The notes below the pieces were generated by a model that did no database searches, had not been told where the DNA came from, and saw only the letters and a list, made by a program, of their open reading frames with translations. A stretch of 36,720 nt of DNA, from the NCBI RefSeq assembly GCF_030732845.1, contig NZ_JASHKA010000040.1:1-36720 (forward strand). Reading direction: 5' to 3'. Positions 14,159 through 21,149 of this stretch are shown one piece after another. The DNA is from Roseibium sp. MMSF_3544. GTDB lineage: Bacteria; Pseudomonadota; Alphaproteobacteria; Rhizobiales; Stappiaceae. The stretch's first letter is position 1. Each line of letters starts with the position of its first letter. The translations under genes and the position numbers were made by a program.

Positions 14159-16171
14159 ATGATTCGCGTCTTTATCTTTTTCTTCCTGCTTTTCCTCCTG
14201 GCAGCTGGATTTGCGTGGATGGCCGATCTGCCGGGAACGATCGAGATTTCCTGGCCTGTCTATCAGGACGGTCAGCAAGTCGGCACCGACACGTGGGAAC
14301 AGACGCCGGTGATTGTCGGCATCGTCGCTGCGGTCATCCTGGCTGTCGTGCTCTTCATTGTCTGGGGCATCCGGGTGATCCTGAAGTCGCCGCAAATTGC
14401 CACTCGGTTCTTTCGGCGCCGGCGCAAGGACAAGGGCTTTGAAGCCCTGTCGCATGGCCTGATCGCGCTGGGCACCGGGAATGCCAAACTGGCACGCCGG
14501 CACGGGCTTGAAGCGGACCGCCTGCTGTCGGATGAACCGGCAGCCAAGCTCCTTCTTGCACAAACCGCGCAGTTGGCCGGCAAAGACGACGAAGCGCGCA
14601 AGCGCTTCGAGGACATGCTGGACAATCCGGAAACCAAGGCGCTCGGCCTTCATGGCTTGTTTGTTGAAGCCGAACGTCACAGGGAACCGGTGGCAGCGCG
14701 CCACTATGCCGAAGAAGCCGCCAGGACGTCGCCTGGCCTGGAATGGGCCGGGAAGGCTGTGCTCGGTTACCAGGCTGTCGCCCATCACTGGGACGAAGCG
14801 CTGAAGACGCTGGAGCGGAACTATGCCGCAAAGCTTCTGGACAAGAAAAGCTATCGCCGCGAGCGGGCCGTTATCCTGACCGCGCTGGCACAAAAACTCG
14901 AGGACGGCGAACCGGAACGCGCCTTTTCGCTTGCCAAGGAGGCGCATGGTCTGGCCCTCGATCTGGTGCCCGCCGCTGTCCTGACCTCGCGTCTTGCAAC
15001 GCGCCGGGGCGATATCCGCAAGGCGGCGAAGGTGCTGGAGGCCACGTGGCGCCTGTCTCCCAATCCGGAGCTTGCCGAGACCTACGCCCATGTGCGCACC
15101 GGAGACTCTGCGGTAGACCGGCTAAAGCGGGTCAAGTCGCTGTCGGCACAGCGCACCAACACGCCGGAAGGCGCAATGGCAATCGCCCGGGCAGCGATCG
15201 AGGCGCGTGAGTTCGGCGAAGCGCGGGCGCAGCTGAAAAAAGTGCTGCAATCCGAGCCGACGCGGTCTGCCTTCCTGTTGATGGCGGAAGTCGAGGAAGC
15301 TGAGCACGGCGACAAGGGTCGCATGCGCGACTGGCTTGCGCGCGCGCTCAAGGCGCCGCAGGACAAGGCCTGGGTTGCCGACGGCATCGTCTCGGCCGAG
15401 TGGCAGCCGGTATCTCCGGTGACCGGCAAGCTGGACGCGTTCCAATGGACCGTGCCCGGAAGTGCAGTGGAAGAAGACGGCGATCTGGTTGAGGACAGTC
15501 TGTTCGATGCACCGGTTCTGCCGGTCGCGGCTCCGGTCGCGGCAGAAGCTGCAACTGCTGCGGAACCGGAAGAAACTCCGTCCGCCGAACCGGCTGAGGA
15601 TATAAAAACAGTCGACCTGAAAGTCGAACCGGCGCAAGACGCCACCAAGACGGAGGAGCCCGCAGTGGTCGAGGTCAAGCCGGCCGAGGCCGCGCCTTCA
15701 GCTGCCCCTGTTTCCACCGAGAAACAGGGCTATGAAGGCACGACGGACGACGTCCGGCACAGCCCGGCGCTGAAGGATCTTCCCGAAAAGGCAGCTGCAC
15801 CTGCGGCCGCCGAACCCGCCAAGGAAGACCCGAAGCCGGCTGATCAAGAGGTCGCCAAGGCGGACGAGGCGCAAAAGGAACCGGACGCAAAACCTGCCGC
15901 AGCCAGCGCCGACAAGGACGGCGCCGACAGCAGTGGCGAAGACAAGAAACCGGACGAGGCGAAAGAGACGTCCGAGGCCAAGGCAGACAGCACCGATGGC
16001 GACGACAAGAAACCCGCGGACGGGCAGGCAGAGGACAAGAAGGCCGACGGCGAAGAGGACCTGAACCGTCCGATCCAGTTCCCCCTGTCACGCATGCCGG
16101 ACGATCCGGGAACGGAAGACGAGGAAGAGGACAAGAAGTCAAAGACGACCCGTCCACGCTTCTTCAACTGA
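14159..16171 (+). CDS. hemY: HemY family protein
   Basis: This 670-residue inner-membrane protein has two N-terminal hydrophobic segments (about residues 3-22 and 50-72), with the HemY signature DLPGTIEISWP between them, then a TPR-like helical region. HemY of the hemCDXY type is linked to late haem or porphyrin metabolism, but its activity is not established; it is not the oxygen-dependent protoporphyrinogen oxidase of the same name. From about residue 434 to the end is an unusually long acidic low-complexity tail of Ala, Glu, Lys, Pro and Asp, ending in a short basic-aromatic TRPRFFN. The ATG at 14159 was chosen because GGAG precedes it by 8 nt; a TTG at 14144 is the alternative. Confidence 0.9.
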   Translation: MIRVFIFFFLLFLLAAGFAWMADLPGTIEISWPVYQDGQQVGTDTWEQTPVIVGIVAAVILAVVLFIVWGIRVILKSPQIATRFFRRRRKDKGFEALSHGLIALGTGNAKLARRHGLEADRLLSDEPAAKLLLAQTAQLAGKDDEARKRFEDMLDNPETKALGLHGLFVEAERHREPVAARHYAEEAARTSPGLEWAGKAVLGYQAVAHHWDEALKTLERNYAAKLLDKKSYRRERAVILTALAQKLEDGEPERAFSLAKEAHGLALDLVPAAVLTSRLATRRGDIRKAAKVLEATWRLSPNPELAETYAHVRTGDSAVDRLKRVKSLSAQRTNTPEGAMAIARAAIEAREFGEARAQLKKVLQSEPTRSAFLLMAEVEEAEHGDKGRMRDWLARALKAPQDKAWVADGIVSAEWQPVSPVTGKLDAFQWTVPGSAVEEDGDLVEDSLFDAPVLPVAAPVAAEAATAAEPEETPSAEPAEDIKTVDLKVEPAQDATKTEEPAVVEVKPAEAAPSAAPVSTEKQGYEGTTDDVRHSPALKDLPEKAAAPAAAEPAKEDPKPADQEVAKADEAQKEPDAKPAAASADKDGADSSGEDKKPDEAKETSEAKADSTDGDDKKPADGQAEDKKADGEEDLNRPIQFPLSRMPDDPGTEDEEEDKKSKTTRPRFFN

Positions 16172-16360
16172 CGGGGCGTCTTGCAGACCTTTGAAGGGTC
16201 AGCCGAATCGAGCTGAAGCGGAAATGGCGCAAGATGTGATCTTCGGTAAAAGGCAGGTGAAAGTCTCTTGCATCTCGGCCCAAGCTCCGGTAATTAGCGG
16301 CCCACTCGACACGCTTCGAGTCCGGCGCCACTTCCGCGCCCTGCCTGTTCGTCAGGACAC

Positions 16361-16436
16361 GCCGCTGTAGCTCAGTTGGTAGAGCACGTCATTCGTAATG
16401 ATGGGGTCGTAGGTTCGAGTCCTATCAGCGGCACCA
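16361..16436 (+). tRNA. tRNA-Thr (anticodon CGT)
   Basis: The 76-base gene folds into a full cloverleaf. The acceptor arm is GCCGCTG/CAGCGGC, the D stem GCTC/GAGC, and the anticodon stem CGTCA/TGATG around loop TTCGTAA, with anticodon CGT at 16394-16396. The T stem is GTAGG/CCTAT around TTCGAGT, and CCA is encoded at 16434-16436. The CGT anticodon reads the threonine codon ACG. The gene is followed 10 nt later by the convergent stop of the tautomerase gene. The 189 nt upstream (16172-16360) contain only a short hairpin (ACTCGA/TCGAGT at 16304-16321) and no clear promoter. Confidence 0.97.
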
Positions 16437-16446
16437 GTTTTGGGTA

Positions 16447-16665
16447 CTAGCCTTTCTCCCGCATTTCCAACGCGATTTCCGTGGTGAGTATGTTGCCGGC
16501 ATAGCCCCAGGAACCGCTTTTGATCTCGTGGATGCGGACGGATGTTCCCTGCTTTATGGTTTGTCCGGCCACTTGCCCAAAAGCTTCCGTAACATTTTGA
16601 ATAATTTGTTTTTTCTCCTCCGCAGAGAAGACGCCCTCGAGGAGCTGAATATCAATTGACGGCAT
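16447..16665 (-). CDS. 4-oxalocrotonate tautomerase-like small protein
   Basis: The 72-residue protein begins Met-Pro (MPSIDIQLLEG), so the processed protein would expose the catalytic Pro1 typical of the tautomerase superfamily. The spacing and the VTEAFGQVAGQ helix are usual, and an Arg/Ile-rich strand (TSVRIHEIKSGSWGYAG) holds the likely substrate-binding Arg. Such enzymes interconvert 2-hydroxydienoates and unsaturated oxo-acids or dehalogenate small acids. AGGAGG lies about 7 nt before the ATG. It is 78 nt downstream of the Rieske gene and could be the last gene of the operon beginning at 21021, although it may have its own promoter. Confidence 0.85.
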   Translation of the reverse strand: MPSIDIQLLEGVFSAEEKKQIIQNVTEAFGQVAGQTIKQGTSVRIHEIKSGSWGYAGNILTTEIALEMREKG

Positions 16666-16743
16666 GCAAGCCTCCTAATCTCCAGTCGACCGGTTCTGGT
16701 TCTTATCTGGATCAGGGTGTTTCAATTGGCAAACTCGTACGCC

Positions 16744-17058
16744 TCATCCCCCCACGTCGACAAACACCCGCCCGGCTTCCACCTTCACCGGGTAGGTTTT
16801 CAGGTCGATGTTGACCGGGGCCGACAGGGCTTCGCCGGTGCGGATGTCGAAGCGGCCGCCGTGGAGGGGGCATTCGATGACGCAGTCGATGACAAGACCC
16901 TCTTCAAGGCTCTCCTCCTCGTGGGTGCACATCAGGTCGGTGGCGAAGAAGCCCTTGTCGGTGTTGTAGATGGCAATGCGCTTGCCGCCATGATGCCAGG
17001 CGATCAGATCGTCATCGTCGATATCATCGGTGGCGCAGGCGTCGACCCAGGTGCTCAT
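16744..17058 (-). CDS. Rieske [2Fe-2S] ferredoxin, MocE-like
   Basis: The 104-residue protein is a single Rieske domain. The cluster ligands are visible as C44-T-H46 and C63-P-L-H66, spaced as in ferredoxins that serve oxygenases. It lacks a membrane anchor, so it is a soluble electron carrier. Proteins of this size are encoded beside membrane diiron oxygenases, as with MocE and MocD of rhizopine demethylation (known from the family). Here the MocD-like gene lies three genes upstream in the same operon, and that is the likely partner. The M24 gene is 14 nt upstream. A ferredoxin reductase, needed to feed electrons in, is not present in the window. Confidence 0.92.
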   Translation of the reverse strand: MSTWVDACATDDIDDDDLIAWHHGGKRIAIYNTDKGFFATDLMCTHEEESLEEGLVIDCVIECPLHGGRFDIRTGEALSAPVNIDLKTYPVKVEAGRVFVDVGG

Positions 17059-17072
17059 GCAATTCTCCCAAG

Positions 17073-18374
17073 CTAAAACTCGCGCGTCAGCAGCGCTTCT
17101 TCAAAGGGGTAGCGGCTCAGCGTGATCGGACCGCTGTCGGTGACCAGCACCTGGTCCTCCAGCTTGATGCCCTCGACACCGCTGATTTCGCCGATATAGC
17201 TTTCCACGCAGATGACCATGCCGGTCTCCAGTTCACCGTCGTAGAACTCGGGATGATCGGGCGAGTGCAGAATCACAGGCCATTCATCGGCCATACCGAG
17301 GCCGTGCATCATGCACGGGTAGGGCTGATCGCCGAAGCCCTCCGGCGGGAGCCAGCGGCTTCTGGAAATGTCGGCAAAGGACGCACCGGAGCGGACAAGC
17401 TGTGTGTTCTCCATCAGTTCCGTGTGAGCGATGGAGTAGAGTTTCTTCTGATAGTCGGTCGGGCTCCCGGGGCCGCAGCGGAACGCGCGGCTGACATCGG
17501 CACCGTAGCTGAAAGGGCCGACCATGCCGCAGTCGAATACCACGAGATCACCGGCACGGATCATGCGGCTGGACGCTTCCTGCTGCCACGGGTTGGTGCG
17601 TTCTCCCGAGGCGAGCAGGCGGTAGTCGAGCCACTCGCCGCCGCCCTCGATCAAGGCGGACCACATATAGGCCCACAGTTCCTGTTCCAGGACGCCGTTG
17701 CGCAGGTTGTCGCGCATGCGGGTCATGCCGTCCTCAGCAACGGCCAGGGTCATGTTCATCGCCAGAATTTCTTCCGGGCATTTGATCTTGCGCGCCATGG
17801 CCAGGACGGGCGCCACGTCGGCGACCTTGTGACCCTTGGAAAGAAGCGCCTGCTCGGCATGAAATCCGGCGCGCTCGACGGCGATCTTCTTGCGGCCAAG
17901 TCCGCAATGAGTGCGGATCAGGTCGTTGATCTGGCCGGCCCAACGTTCGGTCCATTCGAGGTGCCTCGGACCTGCGAACATGAAGCTGATCGGCAACATG
18001 TCGTCGCGGATCTCGTCAATCGTTTCCAGAGTCGCGCCGGTGTTGCGGCCGGGTTCGCTGTCGAAATAGACGACGGGCCCTTCGGCCGGAATGAACAGGT
18101 ACCCCGCCTGGATGTGCATCTGGAACAGCGTGCAGTTGCGCACGCCCGTGGCGTAGCGGATCGACAGGGGTTCGACGAGGACGATCGCGTCAAAACCCTG
18201 GGCGGCAATCTCAGCGCGCAGCCTGTTCTTGCGAAACCGCCGCATGCGCGGCACGTCGATCATGCCTTCCGTGTCGACCGCCTGCATCGGCGGCGTGATC
18301 ATTGCCGCCTGTTCCAACGTCAGAGGCTGGGGTTTTGCCGCGAAACAGCGGGTGTAGTCTGTCGCGTCGTTCAT
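17073..18374 (-). CDS. M24 family protein resembling DMSP lyase DddP
   Basis: The 433-residue protein has a creatinase-like N-terminal domain and a pita-bread M24 domain. Metal-ligand candidates are Asp281, Asp293, His357, Glu391 and Glu406. The segments GGEWLDYRLLASGERTNPW, FDCGMVGPFSYGADVSRAF and MHGLGMADEWP are close to DddP, the M24-fold lyase that splits dimethylsulfoniopropionate. By my recall of DddP numbering, the catalytic Asp377 and Tyr366 match Asp363 and Tyr352 here, but Asp297 is replaced by Gly283, the residue ordinary M24 peptidases carry. It could therefore be a lyase, creatinase or Xaa-Pro peptidase relative. The ATG at 18372-18374 overlaps the preceding TGA as ATGA, so it is coupled to the PanB-like gene. 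Confidence 0.85.
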   Translation of the reverse strand: MNDATDYTRCFAAKPQPLTLEQAAMITPPMQAVDTEGMIDVPRMRRFRKNRLRAEIAAQGFDAIVLVEPLSIRYATGVRNCTLFQMHIQAGYLFIPAEGPVVYFDSEPGRNTGATLETIDEIRDDMLPISFMFAGPRHLEWTERWAGQINDLIRTHCGLGRKKIAVERAGFHAEQALLSKGHKVADVAPVLAMARKIKCPEEILAMNMTLAVAEDGMTRMRDNLRNGVLEQELWAYMWSALIEGGGEWLDYRLLASGERTNPWQQEASSRMIRAGDLVVFDCGMVGPFSYGADVSRAFRCGPGSPTDYQKKLYSIAHTELMENTQLVRSGASFADISRSRWLPPEGFGDQPYPCMMHGLGMADEWPVILHSPDHPEFYDGELETGMVICVESYIGEISGVEGIKLEDQVLVTDSGPITLSRYPFEEALLTREF

Positions 18375-19219
18375 TGATGGACCGGCTGCCACTTGTCGAG
18401 TGCTTCCAGGAACTTTTCCCTTTCGCCCGGAAGCATGCCGATATTGGTTTCCGGGTAGGGGAAGTTTTTCGCCGTCACTTCCGCATGGAACCTGCCGAGT
18501 GCGGCAACACGTTCTTCATGGATCAGCTTATGCAGCCGTCCGACATTGCCGAAGGCGTGGGCGTGTTTCGGCGGTTTGTCCTCCTCGCTGGTTTCGCCGC
18601 AAATATCGGCTACGAACGAGAAGATGACGTCGCCCGCCATGCCGGAGCCTAGCGAGAAGGTAACGATCGACGTCTTGTTGTTGACCGCCTCCAGCACGTC
18701 CTCGGCGATGCACTCCGCCTCCACCGCGAAAACGCCGACATCTTCCATGCGCTTGAGCGTTTCGAAGATCTTCATAGCTTCGTCCGCCTTTCGGCCCCAG
18801 CCGCGCAGGCCGCCGCAATAGTGGGAGAAGGTCGGGATCAGGCCGATATGGCTTTGAACCGGAATGCCTTCCCTGGCCATCATCTCCATCGCCTCAAGAG
18901 AGCGCAGGGTGTAGTACATGTCCGCGCCCTTGCGCATGGCCTCGAAAGCGTGCGCCAGGATTTCCTCATTAGAGCCGAATTGCGCCCAGGTAGAGCCGAC
19001 ACCCGTAAAGTGGGCCGGTGCGATCCGGCGGACATCCTCGATCTGATCAGAACCGACAACGAAGAGGTCGATACCGGCGTCGACACAGGCGCGGAGCTGA
19101 TCATTGTCGGCCGGATTTGCCATGGAAAGTTTGCGGCCGGAGCCTTTCAGCGCTTGCAGGTCGGAGACGGTGTAGTTGCGCTCTGCAGGGTTCCGGCTGA
19201 AGTCATAAATACGCTTCAT
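18371..19219 (-). CDS. PanB-like (ketopantoate hydroxymethyltransferase superfamily) TIM-barrel protein
   Basis: This 282-residue protein aligns by eye with PanB: VQSHIGLIPTFSHYCGGLRG matches PanB VCGHLGLTP..., VFAVEAECIAEDVLEAV matches LLVLECVPVELA with Glu169 at the PanB catalytic Glu181 position, and SLGSGMAGDVIFSFVADICG matches IGIGAG..DGQILV..D. The PanB metal and substrate positions Asp84, Lys112 and Glu114 appear replaced (STWAQFG and MYYTLRS regions). It is therefore probably not a pantothenate enzyme but another carbon-carbon lyase or a relative of the PEP mutase/isocitrate lyase superfamily. GGGAGA precedes the ATG. It sits 14 nt after the desaturase gene and overlaps the M24 gene by ATGA. 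Confidence 0.75.
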   Translation of the reverse strand: MKRIYDFSRNPAERNYTVSDLQALKGSGRKLSMANPADNDQLRACVDAGIDLFVVGSDQIEDVRRIAPAHFTGVGSTWAQFGSNEEILAHAFEAMRKGADMYYTLRSLEAMEMMAREGIPVQSHIGLIPTFSHYCGGLRGWGRKADEAMKIFETLKRMEDVGVFAVEAECIAEDVLEAVNNKTSIVTFSLGSGMAGDVIFSFVADICGETSEEDKPPKHAHAFGNVGRLHKLIHEERVAALGRFHAEVTAKNFPYPETNIGMLPGEREKFLEALDKWQPVHQ

Positions 19220-19233
19220 GGTGCGTCTCCCGG

Positions 19234-20262
19234 TTACATCGTCCTTTGGGCGACACGTTCGGCGGGACCGCCTTCGGTGATCATGTGCGGTGCCTGGCGG
19301 ATCGTCGGCGCCTTGGTGGGCAGGCCGAGCGATCGGCGAAGCACGACTAGAAGCACCTCGAAGTTGGTGCGGAAAAAGCCGGGATCGGGTTCGGGCACCT
19401 GATCCTTCACCGCAGTTGAGAGCGCCGGCAGGGCATGAAACGGAACTTGCGGATAAAGGTGATGCTCCACGTGGTTGTTCATGTTCATGTATAGGAAATT
19501 CGCCAGCCAGCTGCCGCGGAAGGAGCGCGTGCTTTCAAGGATCGACGGCGAATTTTCCTGAAGTTCCACATGCTGGATCAACGTGAAGAGCAACATCACC
19601 GGCGCTCCCAGCACACGCGGGACAATGAGCAGCCAAACCGGCCACCAGATGCCGAAAAAGGGCGCGGCAACAATCAGTGCATAGATCGCCAGCATGATCC
19701 GCGCATTGCGTGTCATCTTGGCAAACTCGCCCTCCGGCGTGACCATTTTCATGGTGTCTGTGTAACGCCCGATGGCCAGGTTGAGGAATACCGCCATGTG
19801 GAAGCGCAGCAGCGCGAAGCCGGTGATCTCTGCCAGCCAGCCGCCAAAACCCATCGGCGTGTCGAAGGGCATCTGGCTGTCCTTGCCGACATGCCAGGTG
19901 TGGGTGTGGTGGTTGGTGTGCGTATACCGGCGGTGAAGCGGCTCTTCCATGTAAATGAGCGAGGTAACCCAAAGCACTGCCTCGTTCAGCCATCTGGTTC
20001 TGAAGGCCGTTCCATGTGCCGTTTCGTGGCTCATCGCGTAGCTCGGAACCGTCAGCAAAATCCCGTGGATGAGCATTGCAGGCCACATCCAGAGCGTTCC
20101 GAGCGACCACCAGATCAGCGCGCCGGTCACCAGCAGACCGCAGATCCATTGAGCCAGGTAAATCAGTCCCGGTCTGTCGGAACGGGCGGCGATGGATTTC
20201 AGAGTCCTCTTGTCTAGCCGGACGCCCGAGGACGCGGCATTCGTCGGCACATAGTCGGGCAT
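19234..20262 (-). CDS. Membrane fatty-acid-desaturase-family diiron oxygenase, MocD-like
   Basis: The 342-residue integral membrane protein carries the three histidine boxes that bind a non-haem diiron centre: HETAH (79-83), H110...HTNHH (115-119), and NNHVEHH (ending at His268). Hydrophobic pairs flank them (about 38-75 and 190-232). Family members are desaturases, alkane or carotenoid hydroxylases and the rhizopine demethylase MocD. With a small Rieske ferredoxin in the same operon, an O2-dependent hydroxylase or demethylase is more likely than lipid desaturation. The start at 20262 follows the aldolase stop by 3 nt. The substrate is not known. Confidence 0.9.
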   Translation of the reverse strand: MPDYVPTNAASSGVRLDKRTLKSIAARSDRPGLIYLAQWICGLLVTGALIWWSLGTLWMWPAMLIHGILLTVPSYAMSHETAHGTAFRTRWLNEAVLWVTSLIYMEEPLHRRYTHTNHHTHTWHVGKDSQMPFDTPMGFGGWLAEITGFALLRFHMAVFLNLAIGRYTDTMKMVTPEGEFAKMTRNARIMLAIYALIVAAPFFGIWWPVWLLIVPRVLGAPVMLLFTLIQHVELQENSPSILESTRSFRGSWLANFLYMNMNNHVEHHLYPQVPFHALPALSTAVKDQVPEPDPGFFRTNFEVLLVVLRRSLGLPTKAPTIRQAPHMITEGGPAERVAQRTM

Positions 20263-20265
20263 TGC

Positions 20266-21021
20266 TCAGCTCGCGTAGTCGGAGTTTTCGCTGTCGAGAA
20301 CGGCTTTCAGCTCATTGAGATGCTGCTCGGGCTGGCCAGGATAGTCTTCCAGTTCCTGGGCGGTCTTTTCGGCGATCTCGTGAGAAAGAACCCGCAAGGG
20401 GCGGCCGGTCTGGAGCGCGCGGATATAGGTTTCCGCTGCGCGTTCGAAATAGTAGAGCCGGTTGAAGGTATCGGCGACGGTGTCGCCGATGATCAGCACG
20501 CCGTGGTTGCCCATGATCATGGTCTTGACCTTGGGATCGCTCAGCATGCCTGCGCATCGAACGCCTTCTTCTTCAAATGCGAGGCCGCCGAAGCTCTCGT
20601 CAATGACATAGCGGCCATAGAATGTTGCCGTGTTCTGGTCGATCGGCGGCAGGTTGCTGTCTTCCAGGCAGGCCAGCACGGTCGCGTGGATCGAATGGAC
20701 ATGCATGACGCAGCGCGCATGCGGACACAGCCGGTGGATCGAGCCGTGCAAACCCCAGGCTGTCGGATCCGGTGCGTCGGGACCTTCCATGGTTTCGGGG
20801 TCGTTGGCATCCAGCAACAGGAGATCGGATGCCTTGATGCGGCTGAAATGACGCTGGTTCGGGTTCATCAGGAACTGCGTGCCGTCGTCGTTAACCGCCA
20901 GGCTGAAGTGATTGGCAACGGCTTCGTGCATGTCGAGCCTTGCGGTCCAGCGGAACGCGGCCGCCATGTCCACACGCTCCTGCCAATGGGTCAGATTTCT
21001 GTTTTCGGCAACCTGCAACAT
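20266..21021 (-). CDS. Class II aldolase/adducin family protein
   Basis: The 251-residue protein has the class II aldolase/adducin N-terminal fold. Zinc ligands are visible as H107-V-H109 (CVMHVHS) and His173 in MGNHGVLIIGD. The motif that in L-fuculose-phosphate aldolase holds the catalytic Glu73 (SEWRFH) reads TAWGLH here, so Ala88 replaces the acid/base residue. This is common in adducin-like members with uncertain activity. GAGGGAGA lies 5 nt before the ATG at 21019-21021, and this is the first gene of the operon. Its divergent neighbour is the LysR gene. It may be a lyase on an unusual substrate, or a non-catalytic scaffold. Confidence 0.88.
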   Translation of the reverse strand: MLQVAENRNLTHWQERVDMAAAFRWTARLDMHEAVANHFSLAVNDDGTQFLMNPNQRHFSRIKASDLLLLDANDPETMEGPDAPDPTAWGLHGSIHRLCPHARCVMHVHSIHATVLACLEDSNLPPIDQNTATFYGRYVIDESFGGLAFEEEGVRCAGMLSDPKVKTMIMGNHGVLIIGDTVADTFNRLYYFERAAETYIRALQTGRPLRVLSHEIAEKTAQELEDYPGQPEQHLNELKAVLDSENSDYAS

Positions 21022-21115
21022 CGCGCGTCTCCCTCACCGCGTTTGGCCATGCGCTCCCTAGACCGATCATGGCAAGGCGCGCCGGGGCTGACAAACGATG
21101 AATTCACAGATATGA

Positions 21116-21132
21116 CATTAATAAAATTAATG
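21116..21132. promoter_or_regulatory. Candidate LysR operator between aldolase and lysR genes
   Basis: CATTAATAAAATTAATG is a perfect 7-bp inverted repeat around a 3-nt spacer and contains a T-N11-A core (21118/21130), the standard LysR-binding geometry. It stands out as an AT-rich island in a GC-rich genome. It lies in the 128-nt divergent region, 18 nt before the lysR ATG and about 95 nt before the operon start. Confidence 0.6.
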
Positions 21133-21149
21133 CATGGGTTGTGCACTGC

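Noticed and set aside
13943..15091. A 382-codon minus-strand reading across the Mic60-hemY junction
   Set aside because: It is antisense of two well-supported genes with no domain pattern.
16361..16446. tRNA-Thr 3' end as an integration (att) site for the following operon
   Set aside because: There is no integrase and no repeat of the tRNA end further along, and the base composition past it looks like the rest of the genome.
18371..19219. Phosphoenolpyruvate hydrolase (Pfam 09370-type) identity for the TIM-barrel gene
   Set aside because: The typical N-terminal and Gly-rich motifs of that family are absent, and the GLIP, AEC and GSG segments match PanB better.
21022..21149. A riboswitch in the aldolase leader
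   Set aside because: The region is short and shows only the palindrome and promoter-like AT tracts, with no conserved aptamer pattern.
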